Source: Cyanoderma ruficeps (Eukaryota; Chordata; Aves; Passeriformes; Timaliidae). Taken from it: 64,000 nt of DNA. Every line of letters begins with the position of its first letter. Position 1 is the stretch's first letter. The stretch is from the NCBI GenBank assembly GCA_008694505.1, contig VZDJ01000868.1, forward strand, positions 112,263 to 176,262, in the 5' to 3' direction. Both the position numbers and the translations under genes were made by a program. Shown one piece after another: positions 50,956 to 63,357 of this stretch. The notes under the pieces are model-generated. The model was not told where the DNA came from, ran no database searches, and saw only the letters and a list, made by a program, of their open reading frames with translations.

Positions 50956-53121
50956 AGTTGAGCTATCAGATTTTTGTATCACAGTTTTGTATTAAGGTAC
51001 CTTCCTCCCCTGGAATACCAGTTAGTGACTGGTAGGCACCTTCCTCCTAAATGATACTGTGAAATGCCTGCACCTTCATGCAAGTTAATCCTTAGATCCC
51101 TACATATTTTTGTAAACTAAAGCGGCATCTTATTTGGAATGCTTGTATCTACTGCTTTACTTCAGTTCCTTTAGAATATACACAGGTCACAAAATACCTT
51201 AAAATTTAACTTAGTTATTGCAAAGCCTTGACTGACAGGTTTTTGGTAGAGTTGTACCATGACAAAAAGGAAGTGTGAAAAAATACAAGACAGTATGACA
51301 GTACAGTCCCTGAATATTGACTGTCAGAAACTGAGAAAAGTGTGTGTTCCATTACTCTACCTGACAGCATATTAACATTGTTCCACTGGTGCTTAAGGAT
51401 GAATTTTATAGGACTTCTTGTAGTGTCTGAACTAATTTGAGCTTCCACAGGACTAAAATATGCTGTATAAGTTAGTGTGAGAATTCTTTGCCCTGAATGA
51501 GGTGCTATGACAGATCCTACAAGTAAAACATGGACGCTTTAATTTTGTTGGCAAAGGAAAAATATGAGCAGAGCAAAGGCCTTACAGAATAGTGTGATAA
51601 CCGTTGGAGGATCCTTGGTCAGAGAGGACTGATGTGCTGATTCATGCTCTGGCACTCGGAATGATTGTGCTCCTTGTTGGGAATCACTTCATTGTATCAG
51701 TAGAACTGAGGTGGAAAAAGGCAGGGAATTCATTCTGGCTCTTCATTAGACTTCATGGCTCCTGGCTGTATTCTGCATTTCAGTATCTTCCTGCTGCCAG
51801 AGAAGATTTGAAAGACCCATGTGGCAATGCTCCCTGCCAGCACTGAGCCTGATACTAGATTGCTCATGGGCCTCTAGCCCATCTCCTCAAAACCACAGGT
51901 GACCTCCAGTCCCCCTTCCTTTAGCAATCCCAGGCAAGTTAATGGTTGCTACTGGAGGTCATTGAAAAGGTGGAGAGATCCTGAGAGAATGGAAGGAATA
52001 TATTCCCAGTGAGTAAGTCATGAAACAGGAAATGTGAGAAGGCCTGGGCTTCAGTACCAGCACTTCTGCAGGGTCAGTACTTGTTTGCTGTTTTTTCCCT
52101 TGTCTGTGAAATAAAGCTAGAAGTTTTGCCCCTGCTTTGAGGAAAATCATTTGTGGATGAAAAACTAAGCAAATTTTACAAATTGCTTTTCATACTGCGG
52201 GACCATCTTACTTCAGATATAAGCTCTGAAAATACATCAAAAAAAATCTTCACTGTTTAGGTGAATTTATTTCAGATCCAGTGAAGTTATAACAATATCA
52301 TAGTGCTGTAGCATTTAAGTTTCTCCATCATTGTATGAAGAGAAGACCTAATTTTGAAAATTGCCAGAGGTTGCCAGACAGCAGAAACAAATGAAAACGT
52401 TATTACAAATAATGGAGGAAACATTATTAAAAGTAATGGACAATATGATTGTACAACTAGTACTTAAGTATTTAGCCTGAGCTGTGTTGCTTTTTTGCTG
52501 AGGGATGGTAAGGGAAGGTGTAATGGCTCAGCAGCCAGTTCAGAAGGTGCTTTTCTGAGAATTTTGTCTGATAGTAGAAGCAAAGGCCACATATAACATT
52601 CAATATGTGAGAGGATGAGTTCCAAGCTGCTCTGCTGTATTGCTGTGTTCCAGCAGTTTCAATGGCTATCTGCTATGGTTCTGCTAGGAAAGGCTTCCAA
52701 CTGTTCAAATGATATCTATATAGCATGAAGATATATTTTATTAAGTACATCTTCTGTATATTATCGTCAATGATATGGGTTACTTGTGCTTGACAGTCAG
52801 CTGTTAGCTATCTTTGCTGACATGGGTTATCCCATTTGAGATGTTTGGGTTTTTTCATGGTTTAGTTTGTTAGCTTCAAAGTCTCTTATTCTCAAGTTAC
52901 CTTAAGGGAATGCCTTAAGGCAGCAAGTAAATACATCCCACATTATATGAATTCTGTGGTGTATGCCCCAAATCCCCATTGGGAATGTGTCAGAAGGAGA
53001 GATCAGCTGCGAGTGTTTGTATATGAGTATTCAAACATAGAAACTCATTTCTTCTTCCTGCCAACTTTGTTGTCTTGCAGTTCCAAGTTTCCTAGTTGGT
53101 AACCTGGAGCAGATAAGGAGC

Positions 53122-53165
53122 TAAGTATGGCAAAGAGAGCAGGTAAGTATGACAAAGAGAGCAGT
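53122..53165. repeat. Tandem duplication of a 22-bp unit
   Basis: taagtatggcaaagagagca occurs at 53122 and again, with one change (g to a), at 53144. Each unit is 22 bp and the two differ at two positions in total. It looks like a local slippage duplication. The first copy contains the start of a 139-codon frame of doubtful meaning. Confidence 0.9.
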
Positions 53166-55492
53166 TCTTTCTCAGCAGCTTGTGTCACATCAGTCCAGCA
53201 ACTTCTGGTGCCAAGGAGGTTCCATCTGAGTGCTGTTTATCTTCCTCTGTCCATGATGATTTTCCATAGCTTCCAACAAGGCATGGAGCTGAAGTTCTGG
53301 TTGAGAACCAGTGTGAGACAAAGATCCTTTGAGAACCACACTACTGCACCCCTGTTGATCTCGATCTGTCCTGCTGCTTTTCCATTGACACAATGGTATG
53401 AATCCACACCAATTCAGTCCGACTTGTCTTCAATCAAGTTTCCTAGGGCAGCTGCAGTTGAGTATTACCTTTTGGCATTCTTCACCTTCAGCTTGAAAAG
53501 AGCGTCTCAGTGTTTAGATTTTTCTTTTTTTAATTTTCATTTTTAGGCTTTTATTTCTTGCCTAGATTGAAAGGTGATAATAACTGTTGTTAAGGCAATT
53601 TCCACAGTTTTAAATAGTCATTTTCCTTTCATAGCAAAACTATGGAAGTTCAGCTTTACAATAGAGTCAAGAAACACATTAAAAATTCAGTAGTTTAATA
53701 GTAGCTGCAATAAATAAATTAAAGCAGACATAATTCTGAGTTTCTTGTGCCAACATTGTGTGACAGTATTGGGTAGACTATATATGTTTGTATACTTGTC
53801 TATGCAAGTACCTTTATGGTACCTGTCCCTGCAGGTAATCTTATCCATATGTGGTATTTGCATATGCCAGTTTGTTCTTTGCACAGAAAGCATTCTTCAC
53901 TGTCTGGAAGATTTGCACATTATGCTCTTATTTTTAATGTTTTCATTGGAGATTGTAGAAGAGTAAAAAGTAAGGAACTGCTCCAGGAATTAATATTCAG
54001 AAAATGCATTAAGGTACAGACAAAACTTGAATTTCTGCGATGTGTTAGGAGAAAAGAAAATCTCAGCAGAGAAATCCTGAAGTCAAGAAGTATGTGTGTT
54101 CAGGAGGATAATGCTGGTCTGTTGTGGAAGACACACATGTAGCCAGCTGGAGAATGAAACTGTACCAGCAGTGTGAGGACAGGGGATTCAGCTAGCAGAG
54201 CTGCGCTGTTCCAACATGTTGAGTGTGTCTGCACCTCCTCCAGTAACACAGCACTTGCCTTTGCTGGTTCCTTCTCATTTGTACGGTACCCTCCAGGCCA
54301 GTCCCTGACAGACTCAACAGCCAGACTCAACAGGACTGTCAGCTGCAGAAAGGGTCAATAAGAAGGGTTTGATCCTGCACAGCAAACAACAGCAGTTATT
54401 ATTTTGCAGAAGATGACCCAAACCTGTTTCATTGTTTCTGTGCTCATGAGATTTATCTGCCTTAGTGATAAAATCCCAAAAGGGAGGATGACAAAAATCT
54501 GATAACTAGTGTGCTTGCAGAGGTGATGTATAGATCTATTTGTGTAGCACATGCATTGATTATGCCAGCACGATGACTGATTTCAGTGGTACGTGCAATG
54601 GTTAATGTCACCCTTTGGCAATGGTGCGATTTTTAAATCCCACATAAGGTCCATTTAGAGAGTTTCAGTGAGACTATAGCAGTGTGCGAGGTCTGCCAAG
54701 AGTTTTTGTGCTGGAGGAGTACGGGTTGACAGGATCAGCCCTAACATGTTAAGTGCTGTTTATGGTATTATTATTGCTTTGTGAATTCATTGCCCGTAGA
54801 GACAGACTGGAGATGAAATGTTCAGACTCAAACTTCCTCTCTGCTCTGGGGTGTCAGCTCCATGGCTTAGATTTGCGTCCATGTCATTCTAGTTATTAAC
54901 AGCAATAGTCAGAATTGTGATTATAGACTATAAACTGTATGAGGAATGCAAACAATTTTCATGAAAAGGCTAGGAAGATAATATTTTCAAGAATAAAAGA
55001 AACATAATCACCCTTCATAGGTAAGATATGTTATTTATACTATGGGGATTCATGTCAGTACATTTTAAGTAAGTTGCTTGGCTGAACTTGTTATCTAGCT
55101 GCCAAGAACGGAAGTGAGAGAGAAGAGCCAGATAGAATTATTGGACTCTACACTCGAAGCTTACATCATGTAAACATTTATAACATGACTTTTATTTTCA
55201 GCATTGACCATTCTGGTGGGGGTCCCTTTGTTGCCTTATTGCTGGCAGGCTTTTGAAGGTACCTTTTGGCTTATTTGTGATGATGCAGCAAGCCAACAGA
55301 CCTGGACCTACATGGTATTTGCAACATATACAATGAAAACTTCTAGTCATCCTTTTTTCTCTCCAGGTTCCCAGCCACAGCCAGCTGCTTGGGTTTAAGC
55401 ACTTCCTTATGCCCCTGCTGTTAATGCTCACTTCCAGTGATCAATGGTCCCACACTACTTTCTCAGCATATTGTGATGAAATCAATAATCAT

Positions 55493-55570
55493 GCATGAGA
55501 GAGAGAGAAAGAGGTTGACATTTCCATTTCTCCTTATTCTCACAGTAACAAACAAACAAACAAACTAATA
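55493..55570. repeat. Short simple repeats (GA-rich, then AAAC-rich)
   Basis: gagagagagaaagagg lies at about 55497-55513 and acaaacaaacaaacaaac at about 55548-55565. Both are short, ordinary microsatellite-like tracts. Confidence 0.85.
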
Positions 55571-58500
55571 AACAAAAAGAAATTGAGATAGGTTATTTTC
55601 CACTGAAGAATAGTAACAGATAACAGTTTGCAGTATACCTCTTCTGTTGCAGTCCAGCCTGCCTTCCTTCTGGTACCAATAGTGCTTTTCTTTTTCATGG
55701 TATCAAGTTATGTTCTTCCCAAATCACTTCAGTTCATGTTGAGAATGAAATGCATAATTTGCATAATTCAACAAGTTACCTCTTTCTTTGACATGAATCT
55801 TGTCTGTAAAACAACACAGAGAACAACAAGGAAGAGGAGAATAATTCAGGTTTTTTCCTTCATGCAGATTTCAGATTTCTGATGATGCTACAAGTATCTG
55901 ACCCAGTGCAATTATGTGGGTAAACGCCATAAGTTTTCCTTAGCATTTTATTGCAGTTCATCAGTTTGTATTGTTTAGGCTGTAACCACAGCTCAGTTTA
56001 TACAGGAGTTTTGTTTGTTGTTGTTGTTTTCAGAGCCCCTTAATTCTCCTCGCTGACCCTTTTATAAGCTATAACTTTTGCTCACACTCCATAAGTCAGG
56101 GAGTCTTTAGTAAAAGAGCCTATCAAGAAAAAAAATCTGGGATGCTTTCCAGGGAAATGCATGTATAATAGAGAATTCTGGCAGTTTTTCATCTGGCGCT
56201 AATTTATTACTTCAAGCTGGCTTGCTCTTTAGACTATAATAAACAGTATTTTACATCTAACAAATCACTTTTAATATCCCTGACCTTGACAATGGGTATC
56301 TAGTACGGGTTTAAAAGAAAAAAATGTAACCAGAAAAGCAGAGTGTCACAAACTGATGTAATCGTGGTTCTTTGTTAAGTTTCATAGTTTCTGGGGAAAT
56401 GAAAGATATGTGGAAGAATAGGTTGTTTTAATAGAGACATCTACTATCTCCAGCTATGCCATATATGCTAAGTTTTGGAAAGAACAGTCTTTATGTTTAG
56501 ACTAAAAGAATTTTAATTATGTAGTCATGGAAGAAAACATTGAATTCAATGAAGTAAAGGCAGCATTTTGTTGAAGTCAGGAGGCTGCTGTTTGTGTACC
56601 CTTAAGAATTCAAAAAACATTGTACCAACACACTCAAATGTGTTTAGGTGGAAGTTACATTCATTCATAAGTTCCTTACTGTCTCAAAGCTAAAAAGATT
56701 GCTCTTACTTTTACTAAAAATCACATGTGAACTCCCAAAAGAGTGCAGTGTCAAAAGGTTCTCTGTGCCCCTGGGACCTGCCATCTTAAGACAAATGGTA
56801 GCTAGGGAGTTGCTTCTCAGGTCCCTGGATGGGAGAAATAAAGACAAGTGGAAATATATCTTGATTAAAGAGCAGCAGAAGACTACTTTTTTCATGATCC
56901 CAGCAACAGTTTGATTCTTCAATTCTTTCCTCTCTCTTCATAGTAAGTGTACCCCTTGAATGCCTCAGATATATTGAAAAATGATACTGGTCATTAGGCA
57001 AAGGTTCTTCATCTTTTTCCAGTTTGCATCATCTTCCTTTTATAGTTCTAGACCAATTAGAGTACATAAGCATTTGCTACACACATATAGACACACATGC
57101 AAAGTCATACACAAAGTGTGTCAGTTTATGTTGCTGTTGGGATTGTCTTAATCACTTAATTGATAAAAGAAAGCTGTAAGCCCTAGCTTATTATGACCAT
57201 TCAAGATGTAAAGAAATTACTTCTTATTTGTGTAATACTATTAGTAAACCTGCTCCCAGAAATGCTAACCCACTGTTTTTCTTAATAGCCTGCAACTGGC
57301 TTCAAGGCTCACTGAAATTAAATGTATTAGTTCTACTCATGGTGTTATTATGCAGACACCTGTTCAATGATGGCTCTTGTGCTTTTCTCTCTCACACCCT
57401 TTTTTTTTTCTCCTTTTCTTTCTTCCTTCACTTCTTTGACCCTTAAGGTGAAACTTGGCTCTGCTGTGCACACTTTTCATTTCAAAAGTAAGAACTGCTA
57501 GTTGTCTTTCTGTCCTGCACTGCTAATATTTTTAAGGGCATGAAGATGGACAGCGGTTTCCAAAATAAATGGTAAATATTTAAAGGTGGAATAGAAGGCA
57601 GCCCTTTCTGTGATGTTAATGTGTTAGTGATTAAATTAGTTTGGTATTGCTTCTCCTTAGTGTTTCCTTCCACCAAGCTAAATCTGTGCATGTGTATTTA
57701 AAATATCTTTGCAAAGATGTTTTTGATTCAAAACCTGAATGACCTAAGATATCCTTCCTTTATTATTCTAGTGGTTAAATAGAGCTTTCTAGTGTAAATT
57801 TAAGGTATTTTTAATACACTATTATGAGATTTAAAGACCAGAAAAAAGAAGTTGTGACAGCTGGTAAAAGCTTTCCAGCTATTAATTGTTTTCTGCTTAA
57901 CCTGTGTAACAGAGGGAAACTAGGAGGCTTTTTCAAACTCTGACCATAGGGGCCCAAAAGTTTTAGGGCCCAAATTCAGCAGCTCTGTGCTCAGGATGTG
58001 TGCACAGCATGAGCACACTCAAAGAATTTAAAGAGCAATCTATTATGATTTTTAAAAGGGGATGTTTGATAAATCCTGTGTATCTTCTTCAAACACACAC
58101 CCCTCTGAAGCCAGAAGATTGATTGTATGAGCAGAAAATGGTTTAATGTATACAAAATGTCATGTAAAGTTACAATACTAAATGGAGGAATTAGAATAAC
58201 TCTTAAATATGCAGACCTCCAGTCATTTTGGGCAGCCCGAGCCTAGTCATTGCAGCAAAGAAATTAGCTTTTGTCGTAGCTGTTGAACTAAAGTTAGTCA
58301 AATGCTTGTAGGATGTGAATGCACTGAAAAAAAAAGAGCAAAAGCTTTTTAAAGAAACAATTTAGCTAAAAATGTTCCAGATGTTCAGACTAAAATACCA
58401 GTTATCCAATTTTCTTGTGAAAAGTTAATCTCCTCTTACATTTAAACCATGCTGTGTAATGGGAGGTTATACTGGAGTAAAACATGAAGGAGTGGAGAAT

Positions 58501-58699
58501 GCCATATTGTCAGCAATACAATGGAATAGCTTATATTTGAATGGAGAAACACATCTTCAGATTTGTGCCAGGAAGATTTGCACATTTTATGTTTCATTGG
58601 GAAAGTCGACCAGATTTCACAAGCTGTGCTGTTGAAGAACGAATTAACACTGACTGGGGCCGGTGCCATAATATTATTCCTGAAAGTACAGCTTATGTA

Positions 58700-58760
58700 T
58701 TAATTAACATTTGTAAAGCACTTTGAGGTGCTGGATGAAAGGCAACATAAGAGTACAAAG
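58700..58760 (+). mobile_element. 3' tail of an ancient amniote MIR/CORE-SINE or related retroposon
   Basis: attaattaacatttgtaaag, then cactttgaggtgctggatga and aggcaacataagagtacaaa, closely follow the shared 3' tail of amniote MIR-type SINEs and their LINE partners (usual form: tttgtaaagcgctttgagatcct-ggatgaaaggcgctatataagtgcaaag). Only the tail is recognisable. The upstream part is either too diverged or replaced. It is better preserved than the tail of the 44.0 kb copy. Confidence 0.68.
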
Positions 58761-60580
58761 TGGTTGCTATGATTAATTAGTTATCACATTGGACATGTGA
58801 AGGGCTATGTTAAAGTGTTGCAAACTATTATTCATTAATTGTTGCTTTTGCCAGTGGCCAACTTTGTTCTTTACACACGGTGTTACTGCCCTTATTATGC
58901 ACATTCTTTGGGCTGCAAGGGAATGCTTTGACCTGTATGGCAAAGGCCAAGGCTTTCATCAAGCAATACCTGCAGGAAACCAGTATCCTCTAGTTACATG
59001 CTAAGATATCTGACCTTGATGTAAAGACTTTAACACCACATCCCTTATGACTTTGTTAATCACTGGCACTTAAAAATTAAAAATGCATGACATGTATTTT
59101 GCCTGTCTGAAACATATGCTTTCTTAGCACCCCATTGTTTGTTTGTCTGTAGTGCTTACTGTAACATCCAATGCAAATACAGAAATCAAATTTTCCAATT
59201 TTTCAAGTGGACCCTCATGTGTATGCAACTGGTCATCAAGAACATAATAATCTACTTTGTGCATAGAGATTGGATCTCATTGCTAACAGGGTGCATCTTT
59301 AGTAAAATGCAGCCCATTCCTAGGACCTTTGATTTCCATACTAGAAAACATCTTGGTAACTCAGTTCAGCATGTTTTCTTAGTTTTTCAGGAAATTAGAT
59401 TATGGAAAGAAAAGGCCAGTCCATGGTCCCACTAGGCTGATACCTTTTCCATAAAGAACTTTGGAAGAAACCAAATCCAAGCTGTGGCTTGGTGTTTTCA
59501 GGGTTATGAAGCAAATACTGCTACTTGTTTTATCCAGTGTCATTGGAAGCTGAGAGTGGGCCTTTGCTTCTCTTTCTCTCTTCTTCTGCACTTTGAATAA
59601 TGAGAGTAGAAAACCTGTATGCACTAAGATCATTACTACATGGGGGGAAAAACAAAGGAAAGGCAAGGACTTTTTGTTTCTATTTCTCCTCCTTTCAGAC
59701 AGACAATTCTCTAAATTGCCCCAAAGGAGCTCCAGTGCCTGCAGGTCACTCCATTCCACTCCTACTCTGCATTAGAGAACACTATCTAATAGTGAGCTGC
59801 AAAATTTTCTTGATACTTTTCCAAGCAGGAATCTTTTATGGACCTGAAAATTCCTTAGCTTGTACTTGGTTTTCTGTTATTTGGAGACAGCTTTAGTTCT
59901 TTCATTTTATCTGCACAAATCACAATTTTTAGGTCCCTGAGTGTTATGGTTTTTGGATTCCTGCCTTGCTCCACATCTGAGTGGAGACCTGTAGCATAGA
60001 GTACCAGTAGCCCTGGCGGGGGCTGGTGGAAGGAGAAGTAACTTTCTTTTCTTTGCATAATTCCTGCTATTATACATAATATTTCCTTCTGACTTCTCAA
60101 CCTGATGATTGCTCACTTTACAACAGCAGACCACTGTTCAGATTCTCCTTCAGGCTGTCACTTGCCAGGCTTTCTCTTCTGCTCTAGCAGAAGTCATTTT
60201 CACATGTCAGCCATATTGTCCTTCTGGAGTTCATGACAATAGGAAAGTAATAAAGATGCTATGTAACAGTAAGTCTCTCTATTGAATAACATCTTAATTT
60301 TCTCATGTTTTCATCCAACAGAAATGCAGATAGAAAAAAATTTCTCATGGTATTGAGTAACTAGCAGATTGTGCCGACCACAGGTGTAAAAAAAAAATTA
60401 CATAGCATTGGTTTTGTCTTAGGCAATTTATTATTGCTGTATTGGATCATTTGACTTCTACATTTATTTAGACCTAAAGCAACTTTAACAGTGATTAACA
60501 GTATTATTTTTATTAAAAGACGATCTGTAAACTAGATTTCTGTAAGAATGGCCATCTCATTGCCTTTGACTGTGCCAGTT
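58761..60580. other. Intergenic stretch; nothing recognised
   Basis: AT-rich non-coding sequence. The frames at 59400-59759 (minus, 119 codons) and 59600-59896 (plus, 98 codons) overlap on opposite strands and look like chance frames. Confidence 0.5.
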
Positions 60581-60630
60581 GCTGACAGTTGACAGAAGAG
60601 TTTTTCAGAAACTGCTGACAGTTGACAGAA
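60581..60630. repeat. 17-bp direct repeat carrying TGACAG hexamers
   Basis: gctgacagttgacagaa occurs exactly at 60581-60597 and 60614-60630, 33 bp apart, with partly similar sequence between. Each copy contains TGACAG twice, so there are four hexamers in about 50 bp. TGACAG is the core recognised by MEIS/TGIF homeodomain proteins. Whether it is a bound site or a slippage product is open. Confidence 0.75.
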
Positions 60631-61388
60631 AAGGTTTTCATTTTCTTGCATTGATAAATTAAATTGGAGGTTTTTACATGGCATTAATATTTCCTAACTG
60701 CTGAAAGAACCTTTTCTGATCCATTTTGGCAGTACAGTTGTCTCTTTAGTTTTGGCGTTGTGTTATTGCTCCATAATAATTCCAGGGACCAGGTCCTAAT
60801 CTTTGTTGTTGCAAATGATGAACACCTAGTTCAGACGAACTCCTAATTTATTGCAGTTCTTTGGTTATAAACCTGGTACCACATGGCTGGGCCTCTTATG
60901 AGTTCCAGACACAGGATTTTTAGGGTACCTGTTCTGTGACTTGAGAAAGTGGAATGGAAAAATATATCCGTTCTCAAAGAATACTTGTCTGAGACATGAT
61001 TATCATGTCACTTATTGTGCTCTATGTTTCTATAAAAGACCTGACTACATTTTGTTGTCTCACATGCACCAGACAATAAATACACTACACTGAAGTTTTA
61101 AAAAATGTTTCTTTAAAAGTAATTTGTCTTGTTATAGGCAAATTCCCACATCCTCTTTTGAACACATTGACCTTCATGGTTGAAAGCTACTTACCTAACC
61201 TATAAGTCTTGGACAAGCTCTGTGCCTTGTGTGTATAGATCAGTAAGGAAAATCCACATAGAACGCAGCGTAATGAGAGGGAGTATCATTAGGGAGACTA
61301 TGAGAGAGAGGGGAGTACTACAAAGATTTTTACTGGCATCTACTTGAGTCATGATCCCATAGTATCTGGTAATTACCATGTCTACACC

Positions 61389-61481
61389 AGAGGAAGAGAA
61401 GAGAAGAGAAGAGAAGAGAAAAGAGAAGAGAAGAGAAGAGAAGAGAAGAGAAGAGAAGAGAAGAGAAGAGAAGAGAAGAGA
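61389..61481. repeat. Homopurine pentanucleotide microsatellite (GAGAA)n
   Basis: Ninety-three consecutive purines on the plus strand, mostly a five-base gagaa/agaag unit in about 18 copies with one aaaa interruption near 61418. A purine-rich stretch precedes it at about 61275-61316. Such tracts can form triplex (H-DNA) and are often length-polymorphic. The minus-strand reading gives an artefactual Ser/Leu/Phe-rich frame. Confidence 0.97.
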
Positions 61482-62548
61482 CAATGCAGTGCTAAAAGAT
61501 TAAGCAGTGGTATAATTCATTAATTGCAATTGAATTTGATCATGCCTACAAACACCTTTAATTCCTTAAAAGTTGTTACACAGACAGATGGAAAATCTCA
61601 ACCTGTGGAAATGGAGAAAATTCTTGGATTGCCTCACCCTTGAATATATCTTCAAAAGCTATTTCTAATCTTGCACAGGCTGTTAATGTGGAGATAGTAG
61701 CAGTTATGAAACCTGGGCTGGATTCCAGATATGTGGTATCCAAGTGTAGAATGAAAAGGAAATCAATAGTCACTCTTCAAGGAAAGTTATGCCAGAATTG
61801 TCCAGTATGGTCTGTATTAATCAAAGCCATAACAGCTTTTTTTCATTAGTAGAGCATTAACAAGTAAACAACACTCCTGTTTTGTTATTTAGTTACACTA
61901 ACCTTTTTCAACAGCTAGGCCTAGTGATAAGTTTGGATTTTCTCTGTTTATAGAAAATCGGCACATCAGCAGATTGACTTCAACTCAATATTTATGGAGT
62001 GCTGGCTTTCTGGAAATGGAGGAAACTTATTACCAGAAGAGTTCATTAAAATGTAAACAAGAGCGAGAAGACAGCAATGACAATTATTTATATATTTATG
62101 TTTGTGGGGTTTTTTGGCTGTTGTCTGATTGTGCTACAATAACATGGCTATGACATGAAAGTGGGAGTTGTTTTGGGCAGTTTTCTGCTGACTGCCTGAA
62201 AGGAGGTCAATGCCAGCGGAGTGTAACATCTCTGATCAACTGATACATCAGTGTACAGATGTGCTTGAGCAGGACCTGTCTTCTGATTATGATTAAAATT
62301 AGAACCATTCTATTCTTTGGTATCTATTGTGGTATTTTAAAGAAGTTATTACACTGGTGAGACTGAAGAATATGTTTTGTAAATGACTGGGTAAGTTCCT
62401 ATCAAGTTGAGCACTTTAAAGTTACTTTGATTTAATTGACTAATAGCTGATGTTTTCTGAATACCAAATAAATATGTGTATTTTAGCTGTTACACAAGCC
62501 TAAAAATACATTTATAAGAAGATGACAAACTACTTGGCCCATTTCAGT

Positions 62549-62575
62549 AAAAAAAAAAAAAAAAAAAGNAAAAAG
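62549..62575. repeat. Poly-A run with a single ambiguous base
   Basis: A run of 19 A is followed by G, N (62569) and further A. The N suggests uncertain homopolymer length. No retrogene or SINE is recognised immediately upstream. Confidence 0.85.
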
Positions 62576-63281
62576 GAACAAAACTTGTTTTACAATTTGT
62601 CATCTGCGGAAGTGAGAGAGAACTTATTCATAAGTAGACAGTGAACCATATATATTTTACCTATAGTTTTTAGTGTTGCTCAAGCCTTTGTGAGGAAGGA
62701 TTTGAATGAGCAGAAGATAGCAGAAGAGCACGGATAAGAGAGACCAGGAAAATAAAACTATTCTTAGCTTAAAGGGAGCAGTGTGGAGGTGACATGGCAA
62801 AGACTGGGAAAGGTGTGCAACTAATTTAGTTTAAAAGTTTCTGTCTTCTTAAACTGAATTGAGGCATGAAATGAGATGTCTGTCATTCTGTATGAAAAGT
62901 ATTTGTAGGATATCTCAATATTGCATTCTTCCAAGTAAGACAAATCCAAAAGTTTCAGCTTTCTCAGTGTTAAAGTAGAGCTCCCATCTGCTTCTCTAAG
63001 AATTTCAATTGGCCTGTGGTACTTTCCCTCTGTGGCAGGGCTTGTCTTGATGCAGGTGGCCAAGGGCTTTTATACTGATCTGTGGAATGATGCATGTGAC
63101 AGGGAGCTCTTTTCTCAGGATTCTAGAGATTTCGTTGAATTTCTTTGTATACAGATTTCAAAGTGTTTATGGATGAAAAGTACTATGCAAGTCCAAAAGA
63201 TTAATAATTAGGATTGTGTTAGTGTGGAGTGATTATGCATAATGCTATGTACCATGGGAGTCTCTCTTTTCAACTGACTCA

Positions 63282-63284
63282 TCC

Positions 63285-63349
<65 letters not shown>

Positions 63350-63357
63350 CCTATCTT
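63282..63357. repeat. Tetranucleotide microsatellite (ATCT)n
   Basis: About 18 copies of tcta/atct with imperfect units at both ends (tcatccatct and tacctatcttt). Long and nearly pure in the middle, so probably length-polymorphic. Confidence 0.97.

Larger units (their letters stand above)
50956..58699. other. Intergenic stretch; only small features recognised
   Basis: No supported gene. It contains a 22-bp tandem duplication (53122-53165) and short GA-rich and AAAC-rich simple repeats (55493-55570). Open frames such as 53127-53546 (139 codons) and 55204-55398 (64 codons, just after an acceptor-like tttattttcag) have no recognised domain. Confidence 0.5.

Noticed and set aside
61200..61484. 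Minus-strand 94-codon frame with a repeated Leu-Phe-Ser pattern as a membrane protein
   Set aside because: The repeat is the translation of the pentanucleotide microsatellite.
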